From NCBI GenBank assembly GCA_947471745.1, contig CANJKZ010000093.1, forward strand, positions 2,713,501 through 2,777,500: a DNA stretch of 64,000 nt. Reading direction: 5' to 3'. Source of the stretch: Closterium sp. Naga37s-1. Lineage: Eukaryota > Streptophyta > Zygnematophyceae > Desmidiales > Closteriaceae. Shown here one piece after another: positions 1 to 10,325 of the stretch (positions are counted from its first letter, which is position 1; every line of letters starts with the position of its first letter). A program made the translations under genes and the position numbers. Under the pieces are notes generated by a model. That model was not told the DNA's origin. It saw only the letters and a list, made by a program, of their open reading frames with translations, and did no database searches.

Positions 1-1124
1 AAACTGCCACAACTTCTTTAGCTCCGACATTTTCGACAGGGTAAACGTTCCTAATAGGCCGTTTTTATCGGGGCCGAAATAGTGTCGTGCCACTCCACGC
101 GCCACTTTGAAACTTTTTCTTTACACCCAACTGTCGAACCAGCGCAATACCAATACTTTTTAACGAGTATAGGGCTAAACACAGGGCCCCACCTTATTTG
201 TCTATGGCCAACAGGACTTACGTATTGCCTTCGAGGCCTACTGGTGTGAGGTACGTGAGCCGTTTGAAAACCTCGCTTGGGTGTGGTACCCATCCGGCTA
301 CCGCCGCTTAGCCGCAAACTTTTAGGCATCAGCTTGATCCTTTCCCTGTAGGTCGTTTTCTCACCTCCTGAAGTCCGGAACCCGTTTCTCTCGCCATACC
401 CGCATTTCGCGCAACTCCTTATATTCTAGCCGGTATAACCCTTGAAAATCGTGGGTCTAGACGCTGCGCGAAACCGTTGTCCCGTCGGTGTACTACCCTG
501 TATGCGGCGCATCTTCCCTTGATGGGAACCTGTGTCGCCCGAAGTACAGTGTCGGCTGCTGCTGTTGCTCCGAAAATTTCGCCAATTTGTTTTTCCAGGC
601 GCAGAAGTGACCCTAACGTGAACAGTCTAGTCGTAGGCGGCCCTTTCCGATCTTTTCGGTGGTCTGAAAGCGACTTCCATCCCACACTGTGCCGCTCCTA
701 CAGAAAAACGCATACGATGCACCCTTGTACAGAAACACCGCTGCACCCGGGCGAGACGATGGTAGACCCTTGCTTTCTTCGAATAGTCGTCACGCCGCCT
801 CTCCTCGCCGTCGGTATTTTCTGACGCAAATCACCTTGCGCCTGCTTGCTCGGCCAACTGTCGTTTTCCACGTGCTCCTTCCCAAAATCTTTGCGCCCAG
901 TGACGACGCGCCACTTGCCGAAGACCTCCAACGGACTCATGTGCAACGTGACGCAGAAGCTCGATGCCACTCGAAAATCTCGTGCCCAGTTGACGACCAA
1001 GTGCTGACACCAACTCGCACCACAGACGCTTCCGACGGTTTCGGACGTGCAGTGACGACAATTCCTTAGACGTCACCTGCCACACAGGCGTAAATCCGAA
1101 AATGACGCAAAACGAACACAGTTA
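1..1124. other. Unassigned left edge
   Basis: No gene can be named here. The minus strand has three overlapping open stretches of about 85-100 codons (roughly 1085-831, 1000-698 and 685-419) and a Cys-containing one near 329-51. Their wording looks more protein-like than the plus strand, but the frames do not chain into one product, and no start, splice pattern or domain is convincing. They may be a decayed gene or transposon. The right edge is exactly the target site of the hAT element that follows. Confidence 0.3.
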
Positions 1125-1296
1125 ACTCACGCTAGGGATGAGCAAGGGGCAAACACGAACATGTTCGTGTTCGCCCCTACACGAACACATCCGTTTGCCG
1201 AACCGAACACTGTTCGGTTCGGCGAACACTTTAAGAAAAAACAGGCGTTCGCCGTTCGCCTGTGAAGGCGTGTTCGGGCAAACCTCGAACACCTTT

Positions 1297-1480
1297 TGTC
1301 ACAATAGGAGTTAGAACGCAGGAGCCATAGCTAGGGTTTAGCTAGCTAGGCAAGAGAGAATAGGCAAAAAGAGAGAGGATTGCACTAGCAAGAGTTGGGA
1401 TACAAATAGTAAACCCTAAATTGGGTTGTACTCACTACAGAGTACCCCACTGCAGGCTAGACAACAAATACATTCCGACA
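1297..1480 (-). repeat. 3' LTR of the small LTR element
   Basis: This 184-bp direct repeat is paired with 2621-2804. It has TG...CA ends and is about 96% identical to its partner by hand comparison. It contains the stretch TACCCCACTGCAGGCTAGAC, which resembles the corresponding part of the copia A LTR. Confidence 0.85.
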
Positions 1481-2094
1481 CACCCCCATAGTCAAAGTGG
1501 GGTATAATCAGCACAGCAAGCAGTCATAGAGCAGGTTCACCAGTACAAGCAAAGCTAGAGGCATTCACAAAGGGCAAGTGAGGAGGAGGAGGCTGGACTG
1601 TGAGAGGAGAGGAGATAGGAGGCGACGGCTGAAGCTGCAGACACACGGGCAACAAGAGCGCGCGCAAGGTGGCTACCGGAGCAAGTGCCCCGGAATACAG
1701 GAGTAACTAGCTCTGCGGCTAACTCTGAGCGGCAGGAGCAACGGACCCACGGGCGACAGGCGCAGCAGGCTCTCTGGGCTACCAGCGGCAGAGCCCCGGA
1801 CTACAGGTGTTGCGGACGACAAGACGGCAGCCTCCGCTCAGCCTCCCCCAACTGTCCCACCCCCCTTTCACACACCCCTTGCTGCACCCCTAGCTCCACT
1901 CCCACGTCACCCCCCTAACGCCACTCCCTCGGCTCCCACACACCCACCCCCCTCAGCGGCAGCTGCAGTAGTGGGAGACGGAGGAGGAGGAGGAGCAGGG
2001 GACGGGTCACATACCTGCCACCCCCATACCCGCCACCCCCATACCCCAAACGCAGGGCAGAAACGCGGGCAACAGTTGGGGCGGCGTGTGAGCG

Positions 2095-2500
2095 GAAGCG
2101 GGGCGGCGCGCGGGCCCCCAGGGCGCCTCGACGAGCGACGGGAGGGGGCGACGCGCGGGCCCCCAGGGCGCCGCGACGGGCGACGCGCGGCCCCCAGGGT
2201 GCCGCGACGAGCGACGGGAGGGGCGACGCGCGGACCCCCAGGGCGCCGCGACGGGCGACGGGAGGGGGGCCGACGCGCTGGCCCCCAGGGCGCCACGACA
2301 GGCGACGGGCAGGGCGACGCGCGGCCCGCCAGGGCGCCGCGACGGGCGACGGGAGGGGCGGCGCGCGGGCCCTCAGGGAGCTGCGACGAGCGACGGGAGG
2401 GGGGGGGGGTACGACGCGTGGGCCCCCAGGGCTCCGCGACGGGCGACGGGCAGGGCAGCGCTCGGGTCCCCGGGGTGACGCGCGAGGAAGGAAACCGTCG
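2095..2500. repeat. GC-rich tandem repeat in the small LTR element
   Basis: Imperfect repeats of about 40 bp are built on GGGCCCCCAGGGCGCCGCGA followed by CGGGCGACGGGAGGGG. They give long open frames on both strands (Arg/Pro/Ala-rich) purely from composition. A similar, though not identical, GC-rich repeat occupies the leader of copia A (52650-53460). Confidence 0.75.
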
Positions 2501-2620
2501 CGAGCCTCGGGGCGCACGGCGGGAAGAAAAACACGTCGCGCGCCGCGGGGCGCGCGACAGACAGGACAGCAGCGGAAGCAAGTGGGCCCACAGGCCAGGA
2601 GCGTAGTCGCTCTGATAGCA

Positions 2621-2804
2621 TGTCACAATAGGAGTTAGAGAGCAGGAGCCATAGCCAGGGTTTAGATAGCTAGGCAAGAGAGAATAGGCAAAAAGAGAGA
2701 GGATTGCACTAGCAAGAGTTGGGATACAAATAGCAAACCCTAAATTGGGTTGTACTCACTACAGAGTACCCCACTGCAGGCTAGACAGCAAATACATTCT
2801 GACA
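2621..2804 (-). repeat. 5' LTR of the small LTR element
   Basis: This is the partner of 1297-1480. On the minus strand it is directly followed by a Met-tRNA-like primer-binding site, which fixes the element's orientation. Confidence 0.85.
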
Positions 2805-2985
2805 CGTTCGTGTTCGTCGCGGGCCAAATTGCAGCAGCGGCCCGAACACGAACGTGTTCGGGCGAACCTCGAACACTGTTTGGCGAACACTTTAAGCAAA
2901 ACAAACAAACCTGTTCGGTTCGCCTCGAACGTGTTGGAGGCGGACCGAACAGGTGTTCGTTTTTTTGCTCATCCCTAACTCACGC

Positions 2986-3479
2986 ATTTAATGCGACGAC
3001 AGCCATAGTTGTCCGCCACCCGGGGGGAGGGAGGCCACGGTTAATATCGACTGTCGAAGTCAACGATCAGTCGGTACCGAAGGAGCGCCTATAGAATTCA
3101 TACGGCTAGGAGCAACTACCCGTTCTCCTGGCAGGCTAGTGCGCAGCTCCTGGACCCCAGGGCATCCTTCCCTGTCCCCCCCCCCCCCCCCCCCCCCCCC
3201 TTCCCCCACCTTGATGGGTATTACATCCTAAAAACGAGTGAGCTAGGAAAATAGCTCTAATTCCAAGTGTTATTAGTGGACGAGAAACTTTATAAAAAAA
3301 TATGAATTACAGAATGGCGATATAATGAAAACAACGAGCATTTACAGGGCGGAAACCGTGCTAGGTGAGGACCTCGCGACGTGCATGGGTTGGAGGTGTC
3401 GCGATTGGTGTGGGGCGACCCAGAATGTGGTTTGGGTCGAAGTGTAGGCGGAATTTGAACTTACGCGAAGTGTTCAAGC
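2986..3479. other. Intergenic DNA with poly-C tract
   Basis: The stretch right of the hAT element resumes the interrupted host sequence. It contains an uninterrupted C run at about 3175-3200 and AT-rich DNA near 3280-3320. I see no gene. The exact length of the C run should not be trusted in an assembly. Confidence 0.5.
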
Positions 3480-4392
3480 TGTCCTCGCTGTAAAGGATGT
3501 GCCGCTGTGTATGTTTGCACCAAAGTAGGACCAGGTGGCTGATTTGGATAGGCAGATGGGATGATAAAGGTAAAGGTACAGGTAAAAGGTTGTAGGGGAA
3601 AGCCCCTTTGGTATTACCCCGGCTGTCGATCGTAGTTCGCCTACCCACTTGTTTAAACACCTAGCTGGGTATCGAGGTAAGGAACATTCACTCCCTAAAC
3701 CCCCTTCTTGGGAGCTGGCGGAACTCGCTGGCACTGGGGTTTGCTTGCGCAACCAGGGCTGTAGGCATTTGGCCTTAATGCCCTGAACATTCCGGGCTAC
3801 GATTCAAGCAGATCGACCCTTTAAAGTGCTAGATCGGCATGCTACCCGTGACGGTTAACGGCCTTGTTTGGGCCTTCCCCTGAATCCAAGTTTTGGCTTC
3901 TATTCGAAGGAACCCCCGTCCCTCAATTCCCGCCGGCCCCCTTTCCCCCTTACCCTATCCCCCGTTGTTTCTGCCTATGATTTTCCGCTTATGATATAGA
4001 GGCTGCACTGTAGAGGCCAGATTTCTAGCTGCTCAGGACTCGTATTGGTCCCAGGGCCTTCAACAGGCTTGCGCAAAACCTCATCCTTGGTTGGGATCAT
4101 GTCAGCTCCTCCTTCCCTACTTTTCCGCAATTTTTTGGAAGCTTCTCACAATCCTTTTTCTGATATAAATAGGGATGGGGAGGGCTCATTGTTTACCTTA
4201 CCTGCCCTCCCTACTTCCACCTGCCCTACTTCCATACCTGCCGTCCCAATTTCCATACCTGCCGTCCCCACCGCGAGGGTTTCATTAGACAGTTCATCTC
4301 GCTACTATAGCCCGCCTGCAAGAATGATTAGCCGGGCCGGGTCTTGTTTTGTAGTTGGGTCAGGTTCGGGTGAGTGCACTGCACTGCACCAC
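3480..4392. other. 5' flank of LRR gene A (distal part)
   Basis: Blocks of this stretch recur upstream of LRR gene B. The block around 3493-3560 (with GATGTGCCGCTGTGTATGTT) matches 54417-54475, and 4190-4392 matches 54560-54720. It is therefore the distal 5' flank of the duplicated LRR locus, separated from its gene by the gypsy insertion at 4393. Short repeats reading like CCTGCCCTACTTCCATACCTG occur around 4200-4270. No coding sequence is supported. Confidence 0.6.
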
Positions 4393-5032
4393 TGTAACAA
4401 GACGAAGGCGATCTCGCCTTCCTCGATTTCGCCAACTCAGCTCCTTGTGATCCGAACCAGAATTCGGAACACACCCTAAGTGCATTTCGGGAATTCAATG
4501 TTGGAACTCCAACATTGAAATGTGCGACCCGACTTTCTGAGTTTCCAACCGTGGGAACAAAGTACAGAGAGCACACTAGTGCTGGACACAACGGGGCAGA
4601 GAACTACCTACAGCGCAGCAGATTACTTGACAGCACAAGACCCTACAGCTACGACTACTTCCAGCAGTGCCCGTACTCATCATGATCATCGACGACCTGG
4701 AAGACAACAAGACAGAGAAATCTCTGCCCATTACATTAGTGTTTTCCTAGACTTTGCTGATTGGTTCTAGGACTAGACAACAAGGCTAGGATGCTATGTA
4801 CATAATAATAAATGCTTTGCCTTGCTGTTCCTAGCTCTAGGAAGGTGAATGGCGACCTGAGCGACCTACTCCAGGCGCCATAGCTAGTATCCTAGTATAA
4901 TAGGATGTACCTTTGAAATGTAAGCCATCATATGATCTCTTGTAAAGCTATCTTACTACTTTCATCCTGAAATTCTCCTAAGAACACTTCCTACTACTAC
5001 TACTCTGCTCAAACAGCTTAGTGGCTGTTTCA
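4393..5032 (+). repeat. 5' LTR of gypsy chromovirus
   Basis: This 640-bp LTR with TG...CA ends is preceded by target duplication ACCAC. It contains an internal palindrome around 4495-4520 (AATGTTGGAACTCCAACATT). Confidence 0.92.
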
Positions 5033-8000
5033 TTTGGTATCCGAGCTATCTTCGATCCTCCTTTTCTTGAAAACAGCGTCATGACAACTAGTAAAGTACC
5101 TTCTCGTGATGAATGGGCCAGCTACTTGGAAACGTACCGAGCCCAACTTGTTGCTGAAGTTAGAGAGAGCTTGCAAGCAGATATGCAAGCTAGTGTAGCT
5201 GCAGCTGGAGTGGCGGCAGCAACCTTGAGCCCTGCTGCACCGCCAGATGGAAATCAGCGCGCTAGACCCGCTCTTCCTGATTTTTTCTTTCCCGGGAGAA
5301 ACCCACCAGTCGTGAGCCGTTGGCTCTTTCTTGTTGAGCAATACCTGCTCCTAAGTCACATAGTTCCTGCCGAGTGGACTGCTTTCACCGGCACCCTTCT
5401 TCGTGGATCTGCTATCACCTGGTGGCAATCCGTGCATGCGACCATCCAGTCATGGGATCAATTCAAGCAAGTCTTCACTGCTACCTTTCAACCGGTGAAC
5501 CCGAACATCCGAGCACGAGACTCCTTGGCTACTCTGAAGCAGCTCAAATCTGTTCAAGAATACGCTTCTCGCTTCCGTGACATCGCTCAAGAGATCCCGG
5601 ACCTTTCCGATGCTGAACGGATGGACCGCTTCAAGCGCGGGCTGAAAACGAACGTGCGCATGGAGGTCGAGCTGAGGGACTGCTCTACGCTCGAGGAAAT
5701 GATACGCGTGGCTGAACGGTATGATGCTGTCCATTATGCATACAACAAGCCTCGCTTTCCTCGTAGCCCGTTCCTCCCGTTTGCTCCCTCCTACCAGCCC
5801 TCTACTCCAACGGACTCAAATCTGCAAGAACCTGCACCTATGGACCTGGACCTGATGGACCCGACCCGAGGCAGAGGAAGAGGAACCCGAGGCCTGTCGT
5901 CGTGTGCTACAAGTGCGGCAAGAAAGGGCACATCTGGAAAGTATGCCGCCAGCGCAACAATCTGCCCCCCATCCTTCCAACGCCGGGAAACTCAAGCCGC
6001 CAGTAAACTCGGGGCAACTTTCTGGTGACTATACCTGCCCCACTATCTCTTCCCTTGAAAGCCGTAACCCCTCTGAACCCCTTCTCCTTTCTATGCTGAT
6101 TCGCGGTCAGAAAGTGAAAGCCCTACTTGACAGTGGTGCTTCCTCTAGCTTCATCTCCTCCTCTCTACTCTCCAAGCTTTCCCTCCCAACTCAAACTGAT
6201 TCCCTACCTCAAACAGTGTTGATGGCGAACGGAACCTCGATCTCATGTGGACGAGTACCATTTCCTGTTTCATGCACCATTGGACCCTACAAAGACAAGA
6301 TTCAATTTCAGCAGGCATCTCTTGGAGACCACGAAGTGATTCTTGGACGTGACTGGCTTTCCCAAAAAATCCCAAGATCGATTGGACTCTTGGAACTGTC
6401 ACCATCTCTCACTCTGGAAGAGACATCACCTTACCTACCTTCTCCTCCTCCTCCTCTACCTCTACTTGCTGCAACCTCCTCTCGAAACGGCAGCTGAAAA
6501 AATCCCTCAAAGACCCAAGCTCTCAATTCTTCCTCTGTTTTTTGAATCAAATATCAGAAAATCCCCTTCTCCCTCTCCCTCCCAAGGCTGCTGAAATCCC
6601 TTCTGAAATTCAACAGGTTGTGAACGAGTTCAAAGACATCTTTCCTGCTGATCTTCCCTCTTCACTCCCTCCGAAGCGTGCCAGCGATCACCGCATCATC
6701 TTGCAACCGGGTGCTGAACCTACCGTTCGCGCTACGTACCGGATGAGCGCTGCCGAGCTGAAAGAAGTTCAGAAGCAGTTGGAGGAGCTTCTTGAGTAGG
6801 GCTTCATCCGCGTCAGCTCCTCTCCCTATGCAGCACCGATTCTCTTCGTCAAAAAGAAAGATGGCAGCATGCGCATGTGTGTTGACTACCGTGCGCTCAA
6901 CAAAATCACCGTCAAGAACCGCTATCCCCTACCTCGAGTGGAAGAACTCTTTGATCAACTTGGTGAGGCCACAATTTTCAGCAAGCTGGACCTACGAAGC
7001 GGTTACCATCAAGTGCGTGTCGCTGACGAAGACATCGAGAAAACCGCCTTTCGAACACGGTATGGGCATTTCGAGTTTCTCGTGCTTCCTTTCGGACTAA
7101 CGAATGCCCCTGCCACCTTCATGTCCTTGATGCACAGTGTCTTTCGGGATTTCTTGGACCTGTTTGTCATCATCTTCATCGATGACATTCTGATTTATAG
7201 CAAATCCTTGAAGGAACACGCCGAGCATCTAAGGCAAGTCTTCACATGGCTTCGTGAGCATCGTCTCTTCGCCAAACAGAGCAAGTGTGAATTTGCCAAG
7301 CCCTCGATTCCTTTCTTGGGCCACATCATCTCACACAACCAGCTTGCTATGGACCCTTCCAAAGTCCAAGCCATCAGAGAATGGAAGGAGCCAACCTCTA
7401 TCAAGGAAGTGCAAGCCTTCCTTGGTCTTGCCAACTACTACCGCAAGTTCATTCGACACTTTGCTGCCATCACCTCTCCCCTATCCAACCTTCTTCGCAA
7501 AACTGAACCATTCCATTGGGACTCTGACCAGCAAACTGCCTTCGATGCTCTCAAGTGTGCACTAACCTCTTCTCCTACTCTAGCCCTACCCAACCCCTCC
7601 CTTCCCTACGTGATATGGACAGATGCGTCTCAGGTTGCAACGGGTGCAATTCTTTGTCAGAATCAAGGGCATGGCCTTCAGCCTATCGCCTTCGAGTCCC
7701 GGAAACTCAAACCTGCCGAGTGCAACTATGCTACTCACGATCGCGAGGTGCTGGCCATTGTCCATGCAATCAAGAAGTGGCGCTGTTATGTTCACATGCA
7801 GCCCGTCACTGTTCTTACCGATCACTGCACCCTGCAATACCTGAAGACGCAGCCCCATCTCACCCCAAGGCAGGCCCGGTGGATGGAGTACCTGGAACAG
7901 TACGTACCGGAGCTGAAAATCGAGTACCGCACTGGCCGCCTCAACCCTGCTGATTCCTTGACCCGGCCTCCTCAACCTCAGCTCACCACCATCGGAAGCG

Positions 8001-9410
8001 TCACATGGGACGAAGGTTTCATCAAGAAGTTCACCAAAGGGTATCGTCGTGACCATTTCTATCTCTACTCTGCCGCTGATGATAAATCTGTCTTCTACGA
8101 ATCCCCCTTTTGGTATAAGGCAGATTCCCGAGTCATCTGCGTCCCCGCAGAGCACAAGCTTCGTCATCTCCTGCTACGCGAGCATCATGACCAGAATGGG
8201 CACTTCGGAGTGGACAAAACGCTTGCAGCCATCTCTTCCAACTTCTTCTGGCCCAAGCTCTCTCGAGATGTCCGCTCCTACGTACGCAGCTGCCACACAT
8301 GCCAGTGCAACAAGGCTCGCAACGCAGCACCCTACGGCCTCCTACAACCTCTGGAAATTCCTTAACTCCCATGGACTCATGTGACACTCAATTTCATCAC
8401 AGATTTGCCTCGCACCTCCTCCCATCACAACGCTATCCTCACAGTGGTAGACAAACTCAGCAAGATGGCACACTTCCTCCCTACCTCCACCACCGCTACA
8501 GCTGAGAACGTCGCTGATCTCTTCTTCAACGAGGTGGTACGTCTCCATGGCATTCCTTCCGTACTAATCAGTGACCGTGATTCTCGGTTTGTTGGCAGAA
8601 TTTGGCAGTCCCTTTTCAACAGATTGGGCACCAAGATTCGTCTCTCCACTGCCTACCATCCTCTATCCGATGGGCAGACCGAGAGGATGAATCAAACCCT
8701 TGAAGATGCCCTGCGTGCATGCGTGAGTGCACGGCAAAACGATTGGGACCAGCACCTGCCATCGATCGAATTCTCCTACAACAACACGGTGAACCTCGCC
8801 ACGGGACAAACCCCTTTCTTCCTCGCTACAGGGCAGCAGCCCCGCACACCAGCTTCTCCTCTCGGGCAGCAGCACGCGCTTCCTTGCTCAAATCCCAACA
8901 CCGAATGATCCGGTACGCCGATCAACACCGTCGTGACATTCAGTTCCATGTAGGTGACCAAGTCCTTCTCTCCACCACAAACCTTCCCTTGCTGCAGAAA
9001 GGTCTCACTCGTAAGCTTGCACCTCGTTTCATCGGCCTTTTCACCATCACCCAAGTTCTCTCTCCTCTCACCTACCGTTTGAAACTTCCACCACACATCA
9101 ACATACACCCTGTTTTTCACGTTCAGCTGCTACGTCCCTACCACATTCCTCCAGCCCATTTCCCCCTCTTACCTCTTCCTCCTCGTCCTCCTATGTTCAC
9201 ATCTAACCCTGATATATTTGAAGTTGAGAAAGTTCTGTCCCATGAAACCTCTCCTCGCGGCACTTACTTCCTTGTTAAGTGGCGTGGGAAAGACTCCTCT
9301 CACAACCTCTGGATACCCGAGACAAGCCTTCAGAATGTCCAGAAAGCCCTTCAGAGCTACCTTGCATCTGCTCAAGCACCGAGGACGGTGCTTGATGGAG
9401 AGGGGAGTAA

Positions 9411-10050
9411 TGTAACAAGACGAAGGCGATCTCGCCTTCCTCGATTTCGCCAACTCAGCTCCTTGTGATCCGAACCAGAATTCGGAACACACCCTAAGTA
9501 CATTTCGGGAATTCAATGTTGGAACTCCAACATTGAAATGTGCGACCCGACTTTCTGAGTTTCCAACCGTGGGAACAAAGTACAGAGAGCACACTAGTGC
9601 TGGATACAACGGGGCAGAGAACTACCTACAGCGCAGCAGATTACTTGACAGCACAAGACCCTACAGCTACGACTACTTCCAGCAGTGCCCGTACTCATCA
9701 TCATCAACGACGACCTGGAAGACAACAAGACAGAGAAATCTCTGCCCATTACATTAGTGTTTTCCTAGACTTTGCTGATTGGTCCTAGGACTAGACAACA
9801 AGGCTAGGATGTTATGTACATAATAATAAATGCTTTGCCTTGCTGTTCCTAGCTCTAGGAAGGTGAATGGCGACCTGAGCGACCTACTCGAGGCACCATA
9901 GCTAGTATCCTAGTATAATAGGATGTACCTCTGAAATGTAAGCCATCATATGATCTCTTGTAAAGCTATCTTACTACTTTCATCCTGAAATTCTCCTAAG
10001 AACACTTCCTACTACTACTACTCTGCTCAAACAGCTTAGTGGCTGTTTCA
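9411..10050 (+). repeat. 3' LTR of gypsy chromovirus
   Basis: This 640-bp LTR is the partner of 4393-5032. It is followed by the second ACCAC target copy at 10051-10055. From there the 5' flank of LRR gene A resumes. Confidence 0.92.
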
Positions 10051-10325
10051 ACCACCCCATTTCCCGTTCTGTCCGCGCGGAACGTGCAAGGTTGGGAGAG
10101 GTCACCCTGTACATCCAAACACAACTCTCCTTGCTCATTCTCCCAAAGCGTGGAGTTCTAGAAGCCTCAGCAGCGCCTCTTCTTTTTTCGCCTAAAATCA
10201 GTGATTCTTGTAGCCGCCCGGCTCGGCTGCTGCATGATAGAAAAAGCCAGGTTTCTCCGTACGGAGGACGTACTTGTTTCTTTTGCAAGCCACGTTTCCT
10301 CCTCTCTTTGTTTTATTCTGTCATC
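10051..10325 (+). promoter_or_regulatory. Proximal 5' flank of LRR gene A
   Basis: This region is collinear with 54716-55047 upstream of LRR gene B. Shared blocks include CGCGCGGAACGTGC, GAGAGGTCACCC, ACACAACTCTC and CCAGGTTTCTCCGTACGGAG. The last contains a perfect 10-bp palindrome TCCGTACGGA at 10256-10265, about 60 bp before the ATG, also present at 54988-54997. Conservation between paralogues suggests promoter or 5'-UTR function. No TATA box is obvious. The gypsy element now sits at its upstream edge, so the native distal promoter has been moved about 5.7 kb away. Confidence 0.5.

Larger units (their letters stand above)
1297..2804 (-). mobile_element. Small non-autonomous LTR element (TRIM/LARD-like, copia-type ends), nested in the hAT MITE
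   Basis: Two direct repeats of 184 bp (1297-1480 and 2621-2804), each starting TGTCAC and ending GACA, bracket about 1.1 kb. On the minus strand the 5' LTR is 2621-2804. It is followed at once by TGCTATCAGAGC (2609-2620), a close match to the Met-tRNA primer-binding site of copia elements. A TATGGGGGTG purine tract precedes the 3' LTR (about 1481-1490). The LTRs differ at about 7 of 184 positions by eye (about 96% identical). No gag or pol domain is recognisable. The interior is GC-rich repeats and low-complexity open frames. A clean target duplication was not seen. LTR ends and purine-tract flank resemble copia A at 46023-53593, a possible source of its enzymes. Confidence 0.8.
1133..2977. 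mobile_element. Non-autonomous hAT-type DNA transposon
   Basis: The element begins TAGGGATGAGCAA at 1133 and ends with the exact inverse at 2965-2977, giving 13-bp terminal inverted repeats. The 8-bp direct repeat ACTCACGC lies at 1125-1132 and again at 2978-2985, a perfect target site duplication of the length typical of hAT transposons. The subterminal regions (about 1146-1290 and 2805-2960) are packed with GAACAC/GTTCG motifs in both orientations, as expected of transposase-binding subterminal repeats. No transposase is encoded. The interior is almost entirely a later LTR-element insertion (1297-2804), so the original element was only about 340 bp, a MITE. The perfect target duplication suggests a fairly recent insertion. 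Confidence 0.88.
4393..10050 (+). mobile_element. Ty3/gypsy chromovirus (young, full-length with LTRs)
   Basis: The LTRs (4393-5032 and 9411-10050, 640 bp each) start TGTAACAAG, end GCTGTTTCA and differ at about 9 positions (about 98.6% identical), so the insertion is recent. The 5-bp target duplication ACCAC flanks it at 4388-4392 and 10051-10055. A TTTGGTATCCGAGC primer site follows the 5' LTR, and a GGAGAGGGGAG purine tract precedes the 3' LTR. Parts in order: gag (about 5080-6000, with a CCHC knuckle near its end), protease (LLDSGASSSF, about 6120-6150), reverse transcriptase (FIDDILIYS near 7180), RNase H (WTDAS near 7615), integrase with HHCC finger (about 8180-8320) and core (about 8380-8720), then a chromodomain (FEVEKVL...YFLVKWRGK, about 9220-9350). 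The order PR-RT-RH-INT-chromodomain identifies a plant-type chromovirus. The coding part carries a few breaks and the element looks recently inactivated. Confidence 0.93.

Noticed and set aside
477-1069. Plus-strand open frames at the left edge
   Set aside because: No domain, no consistent frame, and the opposite strand looks equally or more protein-like. Left unassigned.
1907-2677. 256-codon minus-strand open frame (Arg/Pro/Ala-rich)
   Set aside because: It runs through the GC-rich tandem repeat and into the LTR of the small element. It has no domain and mirrors an equally long plus-strand frame.
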